Source of the DNA: Candidatus Cloacimonetes bacterium HGW-Cloacimonetes-3
Lineage (GTDB): Bacteria > Cloacimonadota > Cloacimonadia > Cloacimonadales > Cloacimonadaceae
Direction of reading: 5' to 3'
Length of the DNA: 64,000 nt
NCBI GenBank assembly: GCA_002840645.1
Contig: PHBO01000002.1
Location: 1 to 64,000 of the forward strand
Part shown: piece after piece, positions 44,198 through 52,111 of the stretch
Layout of the letters: every line of letters begins with the position of its first letter
Position numbering within the stretch: the first letter of the stretch is position 1
Position numbers and translations under genes: made by a program
Notes under the pieces: generated by a model
Database searches by the model: none
What the model was told of the DNA's origin: nothing
Seen by the model: the letters and a program-made list of their open reading frames with translations, nothing else

Positions 44198-45403
44198 TTA
44201 GAATCCGAACCAGGGACCGATCGTTACATTAAGCCCTTGATATTCGGTATTGGGAGAATGCAGGACTTCAAAGTTATCCTTGTTTAAACCTTTAACTCTC
44301 CAGCCTTCTTTAGGTGCGTAACCGTATGTATAGCCTGCTTCTGCGCGGATTCCCATCCAGGGAAGTAAACGTAACATAAGCTCTGCACGAGGCTGCACTA
44401 CTATATAGCTGCGAGAAGCTACAGTATGGGTGTTCTGGCTATTAAGGACGGTGTTGTCCCAGTCTGTCCAATCGTAATTAGAATTGCTTTTTAGGATTTC
44501 AATAGTGTGAGAACCGCCACCCAGCATCAAACCGGCTGAGGTAATGATACCTTTTGTTAGTGCAAAACGCTTATCCAGAGTTACTCCACCCATCGTGCTT
44601 TTATATTGCATCCAGATATGGTAACCACTGGCAGGGGCACCCGAGGCTACTGGTTCCTGAATTTTCTTATTGTCTTTATAGCCGGTAACCTGTCCACCGA
44701 TAAAAAAGCCTTTACCGATATACCCTTTACCACCGCCACCTTGCATCAGGATGCCATCTTCGTTCAGCTTGCTAAAGCCCATGCTTGTTACTATATGGTT
44801 TATATCTGTCATATCTGTATCAAACCACATAGGTATCCAGGTTCCGCCACCATAACCAACGGATTTCTTTTTCTGCTTGACTGGCTCTTCTCCGGGAGCT
44901 TCAGCGGTTTTAGTTTCCCGGCTACCGAAAGTGAAATCCATCTTGATTACTTCGCCCATACGGAAAAGCTCCATGGCAACTGTATCTCCGGCGCGGTACT
45001 GTTTGCGCAGTCTTTCGAAAGTTGCGAAGTTAGAAACTTCTTTGGCATCCATGCTAAGTATGATGTCATTCTCTTGTAAGCGTTGATCCCAAGCAGGAGA
45101 ACCAGATACGACTCCGGTGATCAATACGCCGTAGCAGCCCTTGTAACCCAATTCCTGGGCTTTAGGGAAATCAAGATCTTCAGAAAAGATACCAAAATAA
45201 GCTGCATCAGGTGCATCTGAATCGGTCGAGAAGTTTTTGCGGATTGTCATGGTCATTTTTGGTGAACCGGGAATATCACTAAGGTTCTTTTCCAGTTCCA
45301 CCTTCATTTCATTTATTTCTTTGCTAATGTCACTTTTGGACTGTGCAACCAGGGTGCCAAGTCCAATCCCCAGAATCATAAGGACTATCAGTGCTTTTTT
45401 CAT
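44198..45403 (-). CDS. PDZ-domain protein with outer-membrane-like C-terminal region
   Basis: 401 aa from the ATG at 45403 (CAGGAG at six to seven bases). Signal peptide KALIVLMILGIGLGTLVAQ, a short helical region, then one PDZ domain (~60-150; GVLITGVVSGSPAWDQRLQENDIILSMDAKEV, partly quoted). Residues ~185-401 look like a beta-barrel: amphipathic strands, glycine-rich turns (GGGGKGYIGKGFFIGGQVTG) and a final GPWFGF with C-terminal phenylalanine. No protease triad is seen. A near-perfect -24/-12 promoter lies only 33 bases upstream. Confidence 0.82.
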   Translation of the reverse strand: MKKALIVLMILGIGLGTLVAQSKSDISKEINEMKVELEKNLSDIPGSPKMTMTIRKNFSTDSDAPDAAYFGIFSEDLDFPKAQELGYKGCYGVLITGVVSGSPAWDQRLQENDIILSMDAKEVSNFATFERLRKQYRAGDTVAMELFRMGEVIKMDFTFGSRETKTAEAPGEEPVKQKKKSVGYGGGTWIPMWFDTDMTDINHIVTSMGFSKLNEDGILMQGGGGKGYIGKGFFIGGQVTGYKDNKKIQEPVASGAPASGYHIWMQYKSTMGGVTLDKRFALTKGIITSAGLMLGGGSHTIEILKSNSNYDWTDWDNTVLNSQNTHTVASRSYIVVQPRAELMLRLLPWMGIRAEAGYTYGYAPKEGWRVKGLNKDNFEVLHSPNTEYQGLNVTIGPWFGF

Positions 45404-45435
45404 TTTGAACTCCTGTGTTTTTTCTTTTATTATAC

Positions 45436-45450
45436 GCAAGGCTTGTGCCA
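45436..45450 (-). promoter_or_regulatory. Sigma-54 (-24/-12) promoter of the PDZ protein gene
   Basis: Read leftward: TGGCAC, five bases, TTGC, with GG and GC exactly ten bases apart. This equals the sigma-54 consensus. The predicted mRNA starts ~21 bases before the ATG and still includes the AGGAG site. Confidence 0.82.
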
Positions 45451-45525
45451 AACGACAAGAAATCTGTAACTATATTCATAACAATGTGATAACCCACAGA
45501 GACAAACATGGGAGTTAGCACACTT

Positions 45526-45560
45526 ATATCAAAACGATATATCACATTGATATATTTGAT
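45526..45560. promoter_or_regulatory. Candidate activator-binding palindrome (UAS)
   Basis: Imperfect dyad: ATCAAA and GATATATC on the left, GATATATTTGAT on the right. It lies 76 bases from one and ~90 bases from the other divergent -24 element, the usual distance for a sigma-54 enhancer. The role is inferred from position. Confidence 0.4.
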
Positions 45561-45650
45561 GAGAAGGATGGTGTTGTTGGTCTGGTGCAAATTGCCTATT
45601 AATCATAGGCAAGCATATGAAAGAAGCCGCTTATCTACTTTTCTACTTTT

Positions 45651-45666
45651 CGGAATGTATCTTGCA
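45651..45666 (+). promoter_or_regulatory. Possible sigma-54 promoter of the M28 peptidase gene
   Basis: CGGAATGTATCTTGCAC: GG and GC are ten bases apart, the -12 TTGCAC is good, the -24 deviates. It would give a leader of about 27 bases. Confidence 0.4.
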
Positions 45667-45703
45667 CGCTTCCAGGTAATAGTAATCCCATTAGGGAGAG
45701 GAA

Positions 45704-48592
45704 ATGAAAAAGCTGTGTCTAATTACCATTCTGCTGGTGGCATATTGTATGCTAACTGCCACACCAAGCTATATTTTAGCTATTCCTACCACCAGGCTGC
45801 TAAGCAATGCGAAAAGCACCAATCTGCGTGAAACCGTGCTAAAGCTGGCGAAGAGTGGATGTGAAGTATATTATTACAACGAAAATCAGGTAATAGTTGG
45901 CAGTGCAAACCAAGATGTGCCTGATGCCAGGCTTCTTAGTCCTATGGACGGTGCTAAGCTGTATCTGATAACCAAGCTCGGTGCAGATATGGATGAAGCT
46001 GTTAAACAATGCGGTGAGGTTCTTCTGGATTTGGGCACTTCTGTGTTGCTTAAAACACAGATGGATGATGTAAGTTTACGAAACAAAATAAGCAACCCCT
46101 TTACTTTGCTGGAACTGTCTCCCATCCGGCTAAGCAGCAACACGGGGGTATCGGGCACAATAGCAGAAACCAGAACTTCCATAGAAAACCTGATTGCGCA
46201 GGTGAACGCAGATAGTGTGATGTATTTCATCCAATCCTTGCAAGATATGCAAACGCGTTATGCCCTTGCGGATAACAGGCTTACAGTGGCGAATTGGATA
46301 AAAAGCCAGTTCCTTAGGTTTGGCATTACTAATGCCGATACGTTTAGCTTTCAGTGGAATGGAATCACTCAGTATAATGTGGTAGCCACTATTACAGGCT
46401 CTGTGTACCCCGATACATACATCATTGTGGGCGGGCATCACGATTCCATAACCCGTACCACCCCGTATGTCTTAGCTCCCGGTGCCGATGATAATGCCAG
46501 CGGTTCTACGGCTGCTATGGAGATGGCGCGGGTGATGATGGCAAGCGGTTTTCAGCCGAAATGCTCTATCCGTTTCGTAACCTTTGCCGCGGAGGAATTT
46601 GGCTTATGGGGTTCCAAAGCATACGCTCAAATGGCTGATGATGCCAACCTGGACATCCGTTTGATGATAAACCATGATATGATAGCCAATTACGTAGAGG
46701 GCGACCAACGTGTGCGTTTGATGCCTTATGATGGCTTTATGGATTATACTGATGTGGCTTCGGGGATTACATCTCAATATACCAATCTCTTGCCTGTTAA
46801 TGGCAGCATGAACTCCTCATCCAGCGACAGCCATCCCTTCTGGGCGAAAGGCTTTCCGGTTATCTATTATTTCGAGCAAAATTTTAGCACTGTGTATCAC
46901 TCGGATCAGGATATAACCGCTAATATAGATTCACAATATTGTGCCGAAGTAATTCGTGCTTCCACCGCTGTGGCTGCCACATACTCTGCCATGCCCGGTG
47001 CTCCATCTAACCTCAGGGTTCTGGATACCGGCACAGGTAGCTCACTAACCGCCATTTGGGATGCTCCAAACGACCCCAATGTGATAAGATATGTGGTGGA
47101 TTATCTAAACACAGACACCATGGTATCTATCGTACTAAGCACCACGGACACCATGATCGTGCTAACGGGCTTAACGGAAGGGGCAAACTACAAAATATCC
47201 GTATGCTCCATAGATGTTGACGGTGATGCCAGCAACTATGTTTCAGCCACGGGTATCCCCTTATCAATTCCACGCACGCCGGCTAATTTTGTTGATGCTC
47301 CCTTTACTTCTACTATCGTGCTTTCCTGGGCTGCGAATACAGAAGTGGATTTGGCTGGTTACCATCTTTGGCGTTCCATGTCCCCAGAGGTAACAGGAGA
47401 ATTGCTTGCAACCATCACAGGGGATTTTAGCACCTACCATGATGAAAATCTGCTAGGCTCGCAGCAATACTATTATTACCGGCTTAGTGCCTTTGACAAC
47501 GATGCCAATGAAAGCCCTGCTACCGAAGTATTAAGCAGCCGTCCCGTAAGCATGAATCAGGGGATTTTGCTTGTGGATGAAACCAAGAACTTTAGCGGAA
47601 GCAGCCCCTTACAGCCTACTGACGAAATGGTGGATAGCTTCTACGATAATCTGATGGATAATTTTAGCGTAACCACGAGATTGGATTTGGAAGGCGTAAC
47701 CACTCCCCTGCGTTTAGCGGATATCGGGATCTACTCATCCATTCTCTGGCATGGAAACGATTATGCTGAAGTTAGTTATCCCGCCGCCATGCGTGATGTA
47801 TTCCGTGAATACATAAACCGCGGTGGCAAGATACTATTCAGCCTCTACAATCCCAGCCAGGCTTTCGAGCTTAATACCGCTTATCCCGTTACCTTCACCA
47901 ACACCAGCTTCATGCGTCAGGTTTTGGGTATAGACTATGCCAATTACAGTAATACTGCCCGTTTCAAGTACGCTATACCGAACTGGACGAGCATTCCATA
48001 TATGCAGGTGGATAGCCTGAAAACCGGAGCTTCGCTTAACGGACATATCCTCAAAATGGAAAGCATTACCCCTGGTCTTACAGCTCTGGGAGCGTATACA
48101 TATGGCTCTGATTACGCATCCAATACCTCGCAGGGTAGCATGAACGGGCAATGTGTTGGCGTGTATAATGAGTATGGAACAGGTAAGGTATTTACCCTTG
48201 GTTTTCCGCTGTATTTCATGGAGCAAGCTTCCTCACAAGTTTTTATTAACCATGTTTTTGGAACTCTGTTTAACGAACCCAGCCCCAATGATGATCCCTA
48301 TGCTCCTGCTACCAGCGGATTCACGGTGTTGCCAAACCATCCCAATCCCTTCACAAACACCACAACTATCTCCATAGAAAGCAAAGATTATCACAAGCCC
48401 ATGACTGTCTCTGTATATAACCTTAAAGGGCAGTTGGTTAACACGCTGTTCAATGGTATCCCCGGAGCAAAGAATTCTTTAAGCTGGGATGGCAAAGATA
48501 ATAAAGGGAATGCAGTTAGCACCGGTGTGTATCTGCTAAGAGTGCAACAAGCAGGCAAAACAAGCACCGCTAAAATGCTGCGCTTGAAGTAA
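45704..48592 (+). CDS. Secreted M28-family metallopeptidase with fibronectin-like domains and sorting domain
   Basis: 962 aa. Signal peptide KLCLITILLVAYCMLTA. Residues ~160-430 are an M28 aminopeptidase domain with zinc ligands and catalytic residues in VGGHHDSI (~244), GADDNASG (~262), AAEEFGLWGS (~297) and a late SDSHPFW histidine region. Two fibronectin-III-like domains follow (APSNLRVLDTGTG, TPANFVDAPFTS), then a flavodoxin-like or GATase-like segment of unknown role (ILLVDETKNFSG) and the FlgD-like sorting domain (NHPNPF, WDGKDNKGNAVSTGVYLLRV, AKMLRLK). GGGAGAGG precedes the ATG. It probably supplies amino acids from peptides outside the cell. Confidence 0.92.
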   Translation: MKKLCLITILLVAYCMLTATPSYILAIPTTRLLSNAKSTNLRETVLKLAKSGCEVYYYNENQVIVGSANQDVPDARLLSPMDGAKLYLITKLGADMDEAVKQCGEVLLDLGTSVLLKTQMDDVSLRNKISNPFTLLELSPIRLSSNTGVSGTIAETRTSIENLIAQVNADSVMYFIQSLQDMQTRYALADNRLTVANWIKSQFLRFGITNADTFSFQWNGITQYNVVATITGSVYPDTYIIVGGHHDSITRTTPYVLAPGADDNASGSTAAMEMARVMMASGFQPKCSIRFVTFAAEEFGLWGSKAYAQMADDANLDIRLMINHDMIANYVEGDQRVRLMPYDGFMDYTDVASGITSQYTNLLPVNGSMNSSSSDSHPFWAKGFPVIYYFEQNFSTVYHSDQDITANIDSQYCAEVIRASTAVAATYSAMPGAPSNLRVLDTGTGSSLTAIWDAPNDPNVIRYVVDYLNTDTMVSIVLSTTDTMIVLTGLTEGANYKISVCSIDVDGDASNYVSATGIPLSIPRTPANFVDAPFTSTIVLSWAANTEVDLAGYHLWRSMSPEVTGELLATITGDFSTYHDENLLGSQQYYYYRLSAFDNDANESPATEVLSSRPVSMNQGILLVDETKNFSGSSPLQPTDEMVDSFYDNLMDNFSVTTRLDLEGVTTPLRLADIGIYSSILWHGNDYAEVSYPAAMRDVFREYINRGGKILFSLYNPSQAFELNTAYPVTFTNTSFMRQVLGIDYANYSNTARFKYAIPNWTSIPYMQVDSLKTGASLNGHILKMESITPGLTALGAYTYGSDYASNTSQGSMNGQCVGVYNEYGTGKVFTLGFPLYFMEQASSQVFINHVFGTLFNEPSPNDDPYAPATSGFTVLPNHPNPFTNTTTISIESKDYHKPMTVSVYNLKGQLVNTLFNGIPGAKNSLSWDGKDNKGNAVSTGVYLLRVQQAGKTSTAKMLRLK

Positions 48593-48602
48593 TAAATGAA
48601 GG

Positions 48603-48652
48603 GGCGAAAGGCTTTTCGCCATTAAAAGATAGGGGCGAGTTTACCTCGCCCC
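48603..48652 (+). terminator. Two tandem hairpins after the M28 peptidase gene
   Basis: GGCGAAA/TTTCGCC (48603-48620) followed by GGGGCGA/TCGCCCC (48632-48652). They begin eleven bases after the stop codon. Only a mixed A/T run follows the first one. Confidence 0.55.
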
Positions 48653-48669
48653 ACCCCGTCATACCCTTC

Positions 48670-48710
48670 CGTCATTCCAGCGCAGGCTGGAATCCAGCGA
48701 TGGAATGACG
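48670..48710. repeat. Short dispersed palindromic repeat
   Basis: CGTCATTCCA/TGGAATGACG arms with an inner CTGGAATCCAG. The sequence type CGTCATTCC(A/C)GCG...GGAATCCAG recurs between genes in many unrelated bacterial genomes. Confidence 0.7.
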
Positions 48711-48721
48711 AAGTTGAGCAT

Positions 48722-48870
48722 TTGGAGTTCAAACCGGCTATCTTGTTTTGCGCTTGTTACCTTGTTTTTAGCCGGATTGGACTTCAAAGGCGGAGTGGGT
48801 TGCTCGTGAAGTCAAAAGCGCCCTAAGTTTATCGTAAATATGTAATTAAGAGAGGCGCCTTGAACTCCAA
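48722..48870. repeat. 149-bp cassette bounded by inverted repeats
   Basis: TTGGAGTTCAA (48722-48732) and its exact complement TTGAACTCCAA (48860-48870) bound the element. A nested pair CCGGCTA/TAGCCGG lies inside. There is no coding frame. It resembles a small non-autonomous element, but no target duplication was established. Confidence 0.55.
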
Positions 48871-48907
48871 GAATCGCGTAGCCCGTATATAAGTAAAGGG
48901 AGGCAAC

Positions 48908-49051
48908 ATGCAAGTTGTATTAAAGAACATTCTAAATGCGTATTCGGGCAAGTGTGACGGGCTTATATATTACTATCATCCCGGTTTGGACAGGCTGCTG
49001 TGCAGGCGGCACACTATACCCAAGGTATCGGGGAGCGAGTTTAACGTTTAA
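48908..49051 (+). CDS. 47-residue protein, probably a truncated member of a larger family
   Basis: ATG with a very strong ribosome site (AGGGAGG, four-base spacer). The product begins MQVVLKNILNAYSGKCDGLI, continues with YYYHPGLDRLLCRRHTIPKV and ends SGSEFNV. From memory, this opening resembles that of longer (over 100 aa) conserved proteins of unknown function in related bacteria, of which this would be the N-terminal piece; I cannot confirm that here. It lies between the inverted-repeat cassette and nrdD. Confidence 0.55.
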   Translation: MQVVLKNILNAYSGKCDGLIYYYHPGLDRLLCRRHTIPKVSGSEFNV

Positions 49052-49130
49052 CATCCAGCGTTTAACCATTACAATTAGGCTACGGTTGTTAACTGTGGAA
49101 AAGAAACAACAGTAAAACGCGCATTTCTCA

Positions 49131-49136
49131 TTGACA
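49131..49136 (+). promoter_or_regulatory. TTGACA -35-like box before nrdD
   Basis: TTGACA 125 bases before the ATG. TATTTT follows at 15 bases and TTTGAT at 18, neither ideal. Confidence 0.35.
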
Positions 49137-49261
49137 AAAAACGTAACTTCTTATTTTGATAGAAATCAGGTGTGCATGCCCGAAACGCAGATTATGGGTT
49201 ACAGAGCACTAAGAGGTTATTAATAAATGAGATATCGATATACTTTGAAGGGGGAACACAT

Positions 49262-51397
49262 ATGTTTTCGATGATACGGAAACGGAACGGGAACATCGTT
49301 AGTTTTGATAAGCAAAAGATTGCCATGGCGATACAGAAAGCCGGGCTGGCAACCGGTGAATTTGGTGAAGAGATGGCAGATGTTTTAACATTGCGTGTGC
49401 TAAATCTCACCCAACAGGTAATACAGGATGAAATCCCCGATGTGGAGCGCATTCAGGATATTGTGGAAGAAGTGTTGTTGGCTTCTCCCTACAAGAAAAC
49501 GGCAAAATCCTATATTATCTACCGCGATCAGCATGCCCGTATACGTGAACTGGTATCCACAGCGGGTGTGAGGCTGATAGACCAATATTTGGAGAAGCTG
49601 GATTGGCAGGTGAATGAAAACTCCAATATGGCATATTCCTTACAGGGGCTAAATAATTACATCGCCTCCGAGGTAAGTAAAACCTACTGGCTGAATAAGA
49701 TATACCCCCCTGAAATCCGCGAAGCGCATGTGAATGGCGATTTGCATATCCACGATCTGGGTCAGCTTTCCGTGTATTGCGTGGGCTGGGATTTGATGGA
49801 TGTGCTGCTCACCGGTTTCTGTGGCGCAGAAGGCAAGGTGGAGAGCGCACCGGCGAAACATTTTCGGAGTGCCTTGGGGCAGATTGTGAATTTCTTTTAC
49901 ACCCTTCAGGGCGAAGCAGCGGGGGCACAGGCATTTTCCAGTTTTGACACGCTTTTAGCACCGTTTATTTACTACGACAAGCTTAGCTATGAGGATGTGA
50001 AACAGGCTTTGCAAGAGTTTGTGTTCAACATTAATGTCCCTACGCGGGTGGGATTCCAAACGCCTTTTACCAATATCACGCTGGATTTGTTCCCACCGGA
50101 TTTGTATAAAGACCAGCCTGCCATTATCGGCGGGAAGCCTATGAAGAATTGTTACAGCGAGTTTCAAGCGGAAATGGACATCTTGAACCGTGCTTTTTTG
50201 GATGTGATGATTGAGGGCGACGCCAAGGGCAGAGTTTTCACCTTCCCGATACCTACTTACAACATCACAAAAGGCTTCGACTGGGATAACCCCACCATCC
50301 ATTACCTGTGGGAAGCCACTGCGAAATATGGGATTCCTTACTTCTCTAATTTTATAAACTCGGATATGGACCCCAATGATGCGCGCAGTATGTGTTGCAG
50401 GCTTCGTTTGGATACCCGTAAACTGGAAGCGCGTGGGGGAGGGCTGTTTGGCGCAAACCCGCTAACCGGATCCATTGGGGTGGTTACGCTTAACTTACCG
50501 CGCATCGGCTATCTGGCAGAAACGGAAGAGGATTTCTTCAAGCTGTTGGAGGATAGGCTGATACTGGCGAAGAACAGCTTGGAAATTAAACGCAAAGTGT
50601 TGGAGACCTACACCAAAAGCGGGCTGTATCCTTACACAAAGTTCTATCTTAAAAGCATATACGAACGGTTTAGCCAATATTGGAAGAACCACTTTTCCAC
50701 TATCGGCATCATCGGTATGAACGAAGCCACCCAGAACCTGATGGGTAAGAATCTGGGCACCAAAGAAGGCAAAGACTTCGCTCTGAAGGTGATGGACTAC
50801 CTGCGTGCCCGGCTGATTGATATACAGGAAGAAACACTGAATAATTACAATCTGGAAGCTACACCCGCTGAAGGCACCAGCTACCGTCTGGCGATATTGG
50901 ATAAGAAGCAATTCCCCGGAATAAAGAGCGCAAATTGTGGCGGAGATACGCCATTTTACACCAATAGCACGCAGCTTCCGGTGAACTATTCCGATGATAT
51001 ATTTGAGGTTTTGGATTTACAGGACGAGCTGCAAACCAAATATACCGGCGGAACTGTATTGCACATCTTTGGCGGAGAGCGGGTGGAACATGGTCAAAGC
51101 ATAAAAGCTTTGGTGAAAAGCATTTGTGAAAGCTATAAACTGCCTTATTTTACTTTCTCGCCCACCTTTAGCATCTGTGGTCAACATGGTTATCTGGATG
51201 GCGAACAGCCTGTATGCCCCTTTTGTCAGAAGGATACGGAAGTATTCTCACGCATTGTGGGCTATCTGCGCCCTGTTTCGCAATGGAACGATGGCAAGAA
51301 GGCGGAGTTTAAGCTGCGTACTACCTTTGATCCCCTGAAACAGCATGACAAAAGCCTCGAGCACAATGAGAACAGCCTTTTTGCGAAGCGTGTTTAA
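49262..51397 (+). CDS. nrdD: Anaerobic ribonucleoside-triphosphate reductase
   Basis: 711 aa from the ATG at 49262, after AAGGGGG; the frame is open 30 codons further but those lack a ribosome site. Residues ~1-95 are the ATP-cone (MIRKRNGNIVSFDKQKIAMA). The glycyl-radical core includes GDLHIHDLGQLSVYCVGWDL, NVPTRVGFQTPFTNITLD and CCRLRLD. Near the end are the zinc site CGQHGYLDGEQPVCPFC (~637-656) and the radical glycine in VGYLRPV (~668). It makes dNTPs without oxygen. The activase gene follows with no gap. No other ribonucleotide reductase is in the window. Confidence 0.96.
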   Translation: MFSMIRKRNGNIVSFDKQKIAMAIQKAGLATGEFGEEMADVLTLRVLNLTQQVIQDEIPDVERIQDIVEEVLLASPYKKTAKSYIIYRDQHARIRELVSTAGVRLIDQYLEKLDWQVNENSNMAYSLQGLNNYIASEVSKTYWLNKIYPPEIREAHVNGDLHIHDLGQLSVYCVGWDLMDVLLTGFCGAEGKVESAPAKHFRSALGQIVNFFYTLQGEAAGAQAFSSFDTLLAPFIYYDKLSYEDVKQALQEFVFNINVPTRVGFQTPFTNITLDLFPPDLYKDQPAIIGGKPMKNCYSEFQAEMDILNRAFLDVMIEGDAKGRVFTFPIPTYNITKGFDWDNPTIHYLWEATAKYGIPYFSNFINSDMDPNDARSMCCRLRLDTRKLEARGGGLFGANPLTGSIGVVTLNLPRIGYLAETEEDFFKLLEDRLILAKNSLEIKRKVLETYTKSGLYPYTKFYLKSIYERFSQYWKNHFSTIGIIGMNEATQNLMGKNLGTKEGKDFALKVMDYLRARLIDIQEETLNNYNLEATPAEGTSYRLAILDKKQFPGIKSANCGGDTPFYTNSTQLPVNYSDDIFEVLDLQDELQTKYTGGTVLHIFGGERVEHGQSIKALVKSICESYKLPYFTFSPTFSICGQHGYLDGEQPVCPFCQKDTEVFSRIVGYLRPVSQWNDGKKAEFKLRTTFDPLKQHDKSLEHNENSLFAKRV

Positions 51398-52111
51398 GTG
51401 AAGATAGGCGGCTTTCAAAAGTTCTCACTGTTAGATTACCCGGGGCAATTGGCAGCTATAGTCTTTGCTCAGGGCTGCAATTTCCGCTGCCCCTATTGCC
51501 ACAATCCCGCGGTGGTTGATCCCTTGCGTTATGGTCATTTGTTGGACACCGAAGCTGTGTTACGCTTTCTGTTTAGAAGGCGCAAGAAACTTGGAGCAGT
51601 GGTGGTATCCGGTGGTGAGCCAACCCTACAGGACGATCTGGTGCCTTTTCTGCGCTTGCTGAAAGCTATGCGTTTCAAGGTAAAGCTGGATACAAACGGC
51701 TCTATGCCAGAGGTTATGGAAGCAATTGTGGCTTCGGGTTATGTGGATTATTTTGCCATGGATGTAAAAGCACCGCTACCTTTGTATAAGCTGGTTTCCG
51801 GTAGTGATATTGATACCGCCCTTATTCTACAAAGCATGGATGTGATTCGCAGAGCGGGCGTTACTTACGAATTCCGCAGTACTTTTTTTGATGCGCTGCT
51901 AAGTGTGAATGACCTAACGCGGATGCGAGAGCTGCTGAAACCGGGGGATAAATTTACTATCCAGGAATGTCGCTATGGCAATAACCTGGTGGAACTTAGC
52001 AAGCCAAATCAGCAAACGGGAGTGCTGCCTCTTAGCGAGAGCTCTGCCTTTAGATCGCTGCTTGGCTGGGGCGAAGAACATAGCGTACAGATAAGCATCC
52101 GCAGCCTATGA
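51398..52111 (+). CDS. nrdG: Anaerobic ribonucleotide reductase activating protein (radical SAM)
   Basis: 237 aa. GTG start directly follows the nrdD stop (TAAGTG). The radical-SAM cluster motif is CNFRCPYC (~27-34), preceded by GGFQKFSLLDYPGQLAAIVF and followed by VSGGEPTLQDDL. It is the pflA-like, longer type of activase (TIGR02495 style) that installs the glycyl radical on NrdD. The stop overlaps the next start as ATGA. Confidence 0.93.
   Translation: MKIGGFQKFSLLDYPGQLAAIVFAQGCNFRCPYCHNPAVVDPLRYGHLLDTEAVLRFLFRRRKKLGAVVVSGGEPTLQDDLVPFLRLLKAMRFKVKLDTNGSMPEVMEAIVASGYVDYFAMDVKAPLPLYKLVSGSDIDTALILQSMDVIRRAGVTYEFRSTFFDALLSVNDLTRMRELLKPGDKFTIQECRYGNNLVELSKPNQQTGVLPLSESSAFRSLLGWGEEHSVQISIRSL

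Larger units (their letters stand above)
45404..45703. other. Divergent regulatory region between PDZ protein and M28 peptidase
   Basis: 300 bases with no gene. It holds a strong leftward sigma-54-type site (45436-45450), a weaker rightward one (45651-45666), and an AT-rich palindrome between them (45526-45560). Confidence 0.6.
48593..48907. other. Intergenic stretch with terminators and inverted repeats
   Basis: No gene is seen. In order: two hairpins (48603-48652), the widespread-type repeat at 48670-48710, and the inverted-repeat cassette at 48722-48870. Confidence 0.6.
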
